Origin: an uncultured Mordavella sp.
GTDB lineage: Bacteria; Bacillota; Clostridia; Lachnospirales; Lachnospiraceae
DNA: 29,669 nt
NCBI GenBank assembly: GCA_902406105.1
Contig: CABPCP010000031.1
Span: 1 to 29,669 of the forward strand
Direction: 5' to 3'
In this document: positions 24,686 to 29,669 of the stretch, in pieces
Layout: each line of letters starts with the position of its first letter
Position numbering within the stretch: the first letter of the stretch is position 1
Notes under the pieces: generated by a model
Seen by the model: the letters and a program-made list of their open reading frames with translations, nothing else
Databases searched by the model: none
What the model was told of the DNA's origin: nothing
Program-made: the position numbers and the translations under genes

Positions 24686-25696
24686 ATGGCTTTATTTGAA
24701 TCATATGAAAGAAGAATTGATAAGATCAATGAAGTATTAAACAGCTATGGGATCGCTTCATTGGAAGAAGCAGAGAAGATCACAAAAGACGCGGGCCTTA
24801 ACGTGTATGACCAGATCAAGGGCATCCAGCCGATCTGTTTTGAAAACGCCTGCTGGGCTTATATTACAGGAGCGGCTATCGCGATCAAGAAAGGCTGTAC
24901 AAGAGCGGCAGACGCGGCGGCGGCCATCGGAGAGGGACTTCAGGCATTCTGCATCCCAGGATCTGTAGCGGATCAGCGGAAAGTAGGCCTGGGCCATGGA
25001 AACCTTGGAAAAATGCTTCTGGAAGAGGATACAGACTGTTTCGCTTTCCTTGCGGGACACGAATCTTTCGCGGCGGCGGAAGGCGCCATCGGTATCGCTG
25101 AGAAAGCGAACAAAGTACGGAAAAAACCACTTCGTGTGATCCTGAACGGACTGGGAAAAGACGCGGCCAAGATCATTTCCCGGATCAATGGATTTACTTA
25201 TGTACAGACAGACTATGACTACTATACAGGAGAGCTGAAAGAAGTACAGCGGATCGCTTACTCTGACGGACTCCGTTCCAAAGTAAACTGCTACGGCGCC
25301 AACGATGTGCGGGAAGGCGTTGCCATCATGTGGAAAGAGGGCGTTGACGTTTCCATCACCGGAAACTCCACCAATCCGACCCGTTTCCAGCATCCGGTAG
25401 CAGGAACCTATAAGAAAGAGTGCGTAGAGGCAGGCAAGAAATACTTCTCCGTTGCTTCCGGCGGCGGTACAGGACGTACCCTTCACCCGGACAACATGGC
25501 GGCAGGCCCGGCTTCCTATGGTATGACAGATACTCTGGGACGTATGCACTCTGACGCGCAGTTCGCCGGATCTTCTTCCGTGCCGGCCCATGTAGAGATG
25601 ATGGGACTGATCGGCGCTGGAAATAACCCGATGGTAGGTATGACGGTAGCTGTGGCGGTAAGTATTGAAGAAGCTGCTAAGGCTGGCAAGTTCTAA
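24686..25696 (+). CDS. GGGtGRT family protein
   Basis: The 336-residue protein carries the motif that names its family, GGGTGRT, at residues 259-265, followed by LHPDNMAAGPASYGMTDTLG. The family has no established biochemical role. Cysteines at 51, 56, 71, 89, 118, 202 and 246 are notable beside the scaffold-like partner and could be metal ligands. Glycine-rich stretches (GLGHGNLGK near 101, LNGLGKDAAK near 153) could be nucleotide-binding, but no standard fold is recognised. The start follows CAGGAGGG. A strong terminator closes the two-gene unit. Confidence 0.9.
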   Translation: MALFESYERRIDKINEVLNSYGIASLEEAEKITKDAGLNVYDQIKGIQPICFENACWAYITGAAIAIKKGCTRAADAAAAIGEGLQAFCIPGSVADQRKVGLGHGNLGKMLLEEDTDCFAFLAGHESFAAAEGAIGIAEKANKVRKKPLRVILNGLGKDAAKIISRINGFTYVQTDYDYYTGELKEVQRIAYSDGLRSKVNCYGANDVREGVAIMWKEGVDVSITGNSTNPTRFQHPVAGTYKKECVEAGKKYFSVASGGGTGRTLHPDNMAAGPASYGMTDTLGRMHSDAQFAGSSSVPAHVEMMGLIGAGNNPMVGMTVAVAVSIEEAAKAGKF

Positions 25697-25718
25697 AACA
25701 GACATACATAAATAATAG

Positions 25719-25752
25719 GAGGGACAAAGTCTGCAGTCTTTGTCCCTCTTTT
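25719..25752 (+). terminator. Strong terminator after the GGGtGRT gene
   Basis: GAGGGACAAAG (25719-25729) pairs perfectly with CTTTGTCCCTC (25738-25748) around an eight-base loop, followed by TTTT. It ends the scaffold/GGGtGRT transcript and marks the right edge of the conserved core. Confidence 0.92.
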
Positions 25753-25784
25753 CAATTTGGATAGGTAATGTATGCCACAAAAGC

Positions 25785-26021
25785 TTAAGCTTTTGTTTCC
25801 GCCTTTTTCCCTTTTTTATAGATCAGATGTGAGCAGATACCGCCTGCGACCACGCAGAATAAAGGTGTAATGCCGCTTGGAATGCCAAGCAGGGTGGTCA
25901 GCGCGAAACATCCGATCACACAGATAAGGATGATCGCTCCCGTTGTCTTTATAAGCGTAGCTGTCAAAATTATCTTTCGGTGATATTTCTGGAATGTTCC
26001 GCTTATTGTTCTCATCCGCAA
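25785..26021 (-). CDS. Small membrane protein, possibly decayed
   Basis: A 78-residue frame with a positively charged N-terminus (YHRKIILTATLIK) and two hydrophobic stretches: TTGAIILICVIGCFALTTLL, and ITPLFCVVAGGICSHLIY ending in KKGKKAETKA. This looks like a real two-helix membrane protein. I do not recognise a family. No clear ribosome binding site precedes the ATG. An overlapping frame (25816-26055) has a sensible soluble N-terminus, MRYYDDVTLADLADENNKRN, that then runs out of phase, so the two may be halves of one frameshifted gene. Confidence 0.45.
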   Translation of the reverse strand: MRMRTISGTFQKYHRKIILTATLIKTTGAIILICVIGCFALTTLLGIPSGITPLFCVVAGGICSHLIYKKGKKAETKA

Positions 26022-26248
26022 GGTCAGCTAATGTTACATCATCATAATATCTCACTTTCTGACTATTGATAATTATGAAACTGTAAAATCTTATTTATTA
26101 AGAATTCAGGAGAATATAGAAAGGAATGAGGTATATGACTGTATAGTTGCAGCAAAGCCTCGATTTGTAAGTCTTATTTCAAAGTATCATCAGTCTGAGG
26201 CTTTAGAGTACGATTGAGGAGTCCAAAATCAGAAGTGTGAAATAATAG

Positions 26249-26284
26249 TCCGGGAGATGGATAATTGGTATCTTCCGGATTTTT
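26249..26284 (+). terminator. Orphan terminator hairpin
   Basis: TCCGGGAGAT (26249-26258) pairs with ATCTTCCGGA (26270-26279), 10 pairs with one G-U and an 11-base loop, followed by TTTTT. No gene on the plus strand lies immediately upstream, so the transcript it ends is unknown. Confidence 0.75.
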
Positions 26285-26285
26285 G

Positions 26286-26352
26286 TATTGTTCCGATAAG
26301 CGGGGAATATTATTCCGATGTCGTTGATATTGTTCCGATAATAGGGTATACT
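26286..26352 (+). promoter_or_regulatory. Fic gene promoter with three repeated boxes
   Basis: TTGATA (26324-26329), 17 bases, TATACT (26347-26352) form a good promoter. Three direct repeats, TATTGTTCCGATAA (26286-26299), TATTATTCCGAT (26308-26319) and TATTGTTCCGATAA (26328-26341), are spaced 22 and 20 bp, two helical turns. The last lies between -35 and -10. The layout suggests repression by a protein binding all three on one face; the Fic protein's own helix-turn-helix is the obvious candidate. Confidence 0.7.
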
Positions 26353-26377
26353 ACTGTTTGAAGTGAGGTGTAGATTT

Positions 26378-27271
26378 ATGTACATGACAGTGAAGCAGGC
26401 AGCGGAGAAATGGGGTGTTTCAGATAGAAGAGTTCGTATATTATGTTCAGAAGGAAAGATTCCAGGTGTTACCCGCGAAGGGCGCAGTTGGAAAATTCCT
26501 GCAGCTGCGAAGAAACCGGAGGACGGTAGGTATAAAAGAGCAGAGAGTCTGCTTGCAATGATTGATAGGAAAAAAATCGAACTGGATTCCAGCCGGCCTT
26601 TGACAGCGGGTGAGGTAGAGCGATTGACAGAGGAATTTGTAGTTGAATACACTTACAATTCCAATGCGATAGAAGGAAACACGCTGACTTTGCGAGAGAC
26701 AGATATGGTGCTGCGTGGCTTAACGATTGACAAGAAGCCGCTGAAAGATCATATGGAAGCGGTCGGACATAAGGAAGCTTTTGATTTTGTGCAGGATTTG
26801 GTAAAAGATCAGGTGTCATTATCAGAGAGCATTATCAAGCGGATTCATTATTTGGTGTTGGCTGATAAAAAGGATGACCGAGGCGTTTACAGAAGAGTTC
26901 CGGTAAGAATTATGGGTGCAAAGCATGAACCAGTGCAGCCATATCTGATACAGCCTAAGATGGAGCAGTTGCTGGAAGATTATAGAAACAGTACTGAGCA
27001 TATCATTCCCCGGCTTGCGCGGTTTCATATTGAGTTTGAGGGTATACACCCTTTCATCGATGGAAATGGCCGGACGGGACGGCTGCTTGTGAATCTGGAA
27101 TTGATGAAAGCTGGGTATCCTCCAATAGATATTAAGTTTACAGATCGGATTGCTTATTACAATGCGTTTGATGAATATCATGTAAATCATAATCTGGATG
27201 CGATGGAAAAGTTGTTTGCTGGATATGTGAATACAAGGTTGGACAGCTATCTGACAATGTTGGAAGAATGA
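26378..27271 (+). CDS. Fic family protein with N-terminal helix-turn-helix
   Basis: A 297-residue protein. Residues 1-50 form a MerR/excisionase-like DNA-binding domain (YMTVKQAAEKWGVSDRRVR, then GVTREGRSWKIPA). The Fic domain follows, with the full catalytic motif HPFIDGNGRTGR near residues 226-237, expected to transfer AMP or a similar group to a target hydroxyl. An inhibitory-helix motif of the S/T-x3-E-G/N type, SNAIEGN, lies upstream near residue 98, so the enzyme is probably self-inhibited. The ATG at 26378 follows GAGGTG by seven bases. Three repeats in its promoter suggest autoregulation. The target is unknown. A frameshifted gene follows 21 bases downstream. Confidence 0.92.
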   Translation: MYMTVKQAAEKWGVSDRRVRILCSEGKIPGVTREGRSWKIPAAAKKPEDGRYKRAESLLAMIDRKKIELDSSRPLTAGEVERLTEEFVVEYTYNSNAIEGNTLTLRETDMVLRGLTIDKKPLKDHMEAVGHKEAFDFVQDLVKDQVSLSESIIKRIHYLVLADKKDDRGVYRRVPVRIMGAKHEPVQPYLIQPKMEQLLEDYRNSTEHIIPRLARFHIEFEGIHPFIDGNGRTGRLLVNLELMKAGYPPIDIKFTDRIAYYNAFDEYHVNHNLDAMEKLFAGYVNTRLDSYLTMLEE

Positions 27272-27292
27272 AAATATTATGGAGGTGTGGGA

Positions 27293-27638
27293 ATGTTTGT
27301 TTCAGTATATTTTGACTTAGACGATGAATTGGATAAAATGTGGGGATTGTGTTCTGGACAATGACAGTGGATTCTTTATTAATCTTATGCGTTTGAAAAT
27401 ATCTGATGTTCCCGATTTCAAAGATACATATCAGCGAATAAATGATTATTTTAGTGAAATAGCGACATTTCTTAATGCCTCTGATTCAAAAAAGGACAAA
27501 CTTTATAAAACAGCATTTAAACGATTTAAATCTTTAGAAATAAATGGTATAAATCTTGGGTTCTCTGAAAGTAAACATGGTGCGGCTTTTGGGGAAAAAC
27601 TGAGACTCAAGATAATATGCTCCATCGTCTCCGGCTAG
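27293..27638 (+). pseudogene. Frameshifted small gene downstream of fic
   Basis: A strong GGAGGTG site precedes ATG 27293, which reads MFVSVYFDLDDELDKMWG and stops at 27364. A second frame then continues to 27638 with DNDSGFFINLMRLKISDVPD, followed by YFSEIATFLN and INLGFSESKHGAAFGEKLRL. The two overlap around 27340-27360, so a one-base change probably broke one protein of about 110 residues. The family is not recognised. Placed directly behind fic, it may once have been its partner, though similarity to known antitoxins is not seen. The last ~10 residues look unlike the rest and may be foreign. Confidence 0.6.
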
Positions 27639-27813
27639 AGTGCTTTTCGTGTGCCACGGCAGGAGTTACCGTTTCTTCTAAATTCTCTTATTTTATGCGG
27701 GGTTCCACATACTAAAGCAATATTTTACAACGTGTTTACAACTTTTGAAAAGCGTTTCGATATGACATGCTATTTAATGTTCTATGAGTAATAGTATAAG
27801 AGAGGATAGATAT

Positions 27814-28833
27814 ATGCGAGCACATACGGTTATTTTAGGGGCAGGTGCAACAATGGCGGCAATTCCTAATGGAGATAAAAATGGGAAAAAGTCGGCTGTT
27901 ATGAATGGAATGATTCAAAAACTAGCATTAGATGATTTGTTAAAAAATGTAAAACTTGATACGAAAAGTGACAATATTGAAGATATATATTCTGAACTAT
28001 ATGCAAAAACAGAATATAAAGCAATAGTAGTGGAATTAGAAAAGAGATTATACGAATATTTTGATTCGCTTGAATTACCAGATGAGCCAACGATTTATGA
28101 TATGCTGATACTAAGCCTAACCAGTAAAGATGTAATTGCCACTTTTAATTGGGATCCATTATTGATTCAAGCGTATGTAAGATGTTACAAAATTACAAAT
28201 AATCTACCTCATATTTTATGTTTACATGGGAACGTAGCAATGGGTTATTGCGAAGAGCATAGAGAATTTGGTACTAAGGATGCAATCTGTCCTATTTGCA
28301 ATGAAATATTAACCCCAATAAAATTACTATATCCAGTAAAGAAAAAAAACTATAAAGATGATGATTATATAAGCGGATGTTGGGAAGCGGTAGATGAGGT
28401 TATAAAAAAATCATATATGATAACTATATTTGGTTATAGCGCTCCTTCAAGTGATATAGAAGCGGTTGGACTTCTAAAAAAGGCATGGGGTAAAAAAGAA
28501 GATAGACAGCTTGAAGAAGTATCAGTAATAGACATCATTGACGAAGAAGAAATGTTATTTAAGTGGAAAGATTTTATATATTCACATCATTATAGATATA
28601 CAAATAATTTTTTTGATTCGTATTTGGGAATGTTTCCGAGACGAAGTTGCGAAACAGTTTTTGCAATGTATTCCTTAAATGTTCCAGCGGATAATAGAAG
28701 AGGATTTCATAGTGGGATGACTTGGACAGATGTATATTCATTAGTTGATGATTTATGTGTAATAGAAAAAAACACACCCTCAGATAAAAATTTGCCATTA
28801 TATTACACAGCTAAGAGTTTTTTTGATAGGTAA
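27814..28833 (+). CDS. SIR2-like NAD-binding domain protein, probable defence gene
   Basis: A 339-residue protein with a SIR2-type fold. It shows GAGAT (9-13) for NAD binding, FNWD (111-114) where sirtuins have the catalytic Asn, LHGN with the His at 138, a small zinc-ribbon pattern (C146, C159-X2-C162) and GYSAP near 207-211. SIR2-like domains in bacterial islands often act as NAD-depleting effectors in phage defence, which is the favoured but unproven role. The start is the ATG at 27814 behind AGAGGA; an ATG at 27784 lacks such a site. The gene is clearly AT-rich compared with the left part of the window, indicating transfer. A membrane protein gene follows. Confidence 0.78.
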   Translation: MRAHTVILGAGATMAAIPNGDKNGKKSAVMNGMIQKLALDDLLKNVKLDTKSDNIEDIYSELYAKTEYKAIVVELEKRLYEYFDSLELPDEPTIYDMLILSLTSKDVIATFNWDPLLIQAYVRCYKITNNLPHILCLHGNVAMGYCEEHREFGTKDAICPICNEILTPIKLLYPVKKKNYKDDDYISGCWEAVDEVIKKSYMITIFGYSAPSSDIEAVGLLKKAWGKKEDRQLEEVSVIDIIDEEEMLFKWKDFIYSHHYRYTNNFFDSYLGMFPRRSCETVFAMYSLNVPADNRRGFHSGMTWTDVYSLVDDLCVIEKNTPSDKNLPLYYTAKSFFDR

Positions 28834-28871
28834 AAGTGAAATAGAAAATAGAGATGGAAAGAAGAAAAAAC

Positions 28872-29345
28872 ATGGATGAACAAATACTATTTTGGACAGC
28901 ATTTGCTGCTATTGGACAAGTTATTGGTGCAATTGCTACTGCACTAGCAGTGATTATTACGTTATGGCAAATTAAATTTGCCAATAGAAAAAAAGTGAAG
29001 ATGACATTTTCTGATAATAATGTTGTGTTTTCGGAGAATGGAAATTTAGAATTCCATTTTGTATGTTTATCTGTTTCAAATATTGGAAATAGAAATATTA
29101 TAGTTCAAAATTGGGGAATTAAAGTATCTAAGAAGCAAAATCTTTTAATTGTGCCAGATGTGAAGAATCCGATAATTAAAATGATTCAAAAACCATTGCC
29201 ATACACTCTTGAGCCAGAGCAATCTATGGATTTGCTTTTTGATATAAAATTATTTGTTAAAAATCTTCAAGAGCAGGTTGACCAAGGTACATTTAGAAAT
29301 GATAGTGTCAATAGTTTTTCGCAAAATCAAAACCTAGCCGTTTAG
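28872..29345 (+). pseudogene. Membrane protein paired with the SIR2-like gene, 3' end truncated by an IS
   Basis: The frame starts at ATG 28872 (an ATG at 28854 in frame is an alternative) and encodes one N-terminal membrane helix at about residues 8-33 (AIGQVIGAIATALAVIITLW). A basic stretch and a beta-rich segment follow (VKMTFSDNNVVFSENGN, then FVCLSVSNIGNRNIIVQNWG). This fits known small membrane proteins near defence genes, but no family is named. The last 12 or so residues are encoded by sequence that looks like the tip of the neighbouring IS, so the native C-terminus is lost. Base composition matches the SIR2 gene, and the two probably moved together. Confidence 0.6.
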
Positions 29346-29669
29346 CAGCCGGTAGTCAGCCGGCTATGATATCAGACAGCAGATCCTCTTCTGTTTTGAA
29401 AAGATGATCCATATTCATATAGCGTCTGGCTCCCCAACTGGTTGCTGCTACGTGACGCAGTCTGGCACATACGAGCATCAAGGCACTCTGCCCGTCAGGA
29501 AAAGCACCGATCGCTTTTGTACGCCGTTTAATCTCACGGTTGAGGCGCTCAATAGCGTTATTGGTTCGGATCCGGGTCCAATGCTGCGTAGGAAAATCCA
29601 TATAGGTCAAGGTTTCTTCAATCCCGTCCTCTACCTTCTTGGCAGCTTTAGCAAGCTTCATGGCACGGA
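29301..29669 (-). mobile_element. IS256-family insertion sequence, one end
   Basis: The element runs off the right edge. Its left tip is inferred near 29301 from the change in composition and the start of GATAGTGTCAATAGTTTTTC, which resembles IS256-type terminal repeats. The boundary is uncertain by several bases, because the other end and the target duplication are not visible. Confidence 0.7.
29356..29669 (-). CDS. IS256-family transposase, C-terminal part (cut by window edge)
   Basis: About 103 C-terminal residues of a mutator-type (IS256) transposase. The signature TNNAIERLNREIKRRTK contains the last catalytic acid of the DDE triad, and AIGAFPDGQSALMLVCARLR is the usual downstream helix. 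The frame continues beyond the right edge, so the N-terminus and the first two catalytic acids are not seen. Nothing suggests it is broken in the visible part. Confidence 0.92.
   Translation of the reverse strand, partial: RAMKLAKAAKKVEDGIEETLTYMDFPTQHWTRIRTNNAIERLNREIKRRTKAIGAFPDGQSALMLVCARLRHVAATSWGARRYMNMDHLFKTEEDLLSDIIAG

Larger units (their letters stand above)
26056..26377. other. 322-base non-coding stretch upstream of the Fic gene
   Basis: No convincing reading frame on either strand. It contains an inverted repeat AAAGCCTC/GAGGCTTT (26154-26161 and 26197-26204) with a 35-base loop, a terminator-like hairpin, and the Fic promoter with its repeats. The terminator has no gene in front of it, which suggests either remains of a lost gene or a small RNA ending there. 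The start of the low-GC accessory region is about here. Confidence 0.5.

Noticed and set aside
24758..25780. 340-residue open frame on the minus strand opposite the GGGtGRT gene
   Set aside because: It mirrors the codon pattern of the real gene, has no ribosome binding site, and its translation has no recognisable domain.
26203..26652. 149-residue minus-strand frame across the Fic promoter and 5' end
   Set aside because: It is antisense to a certain gene and its promoter, and has no start signal.
1..29669. CRISPR array, tRNA or rRNA genes, prophage structural genes
   Set aside because: No regularly spaced identical repeats, no tRNA-like TΨC arms with acceptor pairing, and no phage proteins were seen on either strand.

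Overview
The window looks like chromosome from a spore-forming Clostridia species, most likely Lachnospiraceae. The evidence is the gene order DUF512–der–plsY–gpsA–spoIVA, a class A RNase P RNA, the pair of an IscU/NifU-like scaffold and a GGGtGRT protein, mid-range GC, and strong GGAGG-type ribosome binding sites. No database search was possible, so all names come from motifs, lengths and gene order.

Layout. Positions 1-5400: the end of a DUF512 protein, then Der (ribosome assembly GTPase), PlsY and GpsA (phospholipid precursors) and SpoIVA (spore coat basement ATPase, with a sigma-E-like promoter box). Positions 5400-7630: a MogA/MoaB-like protein, a metallo-beta-lactamase-fold hydrolase, RNase HI and the RNase P RNA (rnpB). 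Three repeats spaced exactly 22 bp, resembling an insertion sequence end, lie between rnhA and rnpB. Positions 7630-9150: a GNAT acetyltransferase divergent from a LysR-type regulator, with a repeated site between them. Positions 9160-11210 (minus strand): a CmpB-like membrane protein, then pyrB and pyrI. A pyrimidine-rich leader reading frame and two palindromic operators precede pyrB. Positions 11295-15780: PheA, a DUF815 AAA+ ATPase, a small conserved protein, and RqcH on the opposite strand. Positions 15830-20900: yicC, gmk, rpoZ, rimO, pgsA and cinA, a run of housekeeping genes driven by a promoter that overlaps the rqcH promoter.

Positions 20913-25750 are the least ordinary part of the core. 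Two tandem paralogues each join a cytoplasmic GNAT acetyltransferase domain to one membrane helix, a low-complexity stalk and an RsiV/DUF3298-like extracellular domain. They are followed by the scaffold/GGGtGRT pair, which ends at a strong terminator.

Positions 25760-29669 are accessory DNA and become visibly AT-rich. They hold a small membrane protein, an HTH–Fic protein whose promoter carries three repeated boxes, a frameshifted gene, a SIR2-like protein with a membrane partner, and the end of an IS256-family element that truncates that partner. This part reads as a small, decaying defence/toxin island.

The best candidates for undescribed biology are the tandem GNAT–membrane–sensor proteins, the HTH–Fic gene with its operator array, the pyrBI leader, and the SIR2/membrane pair.
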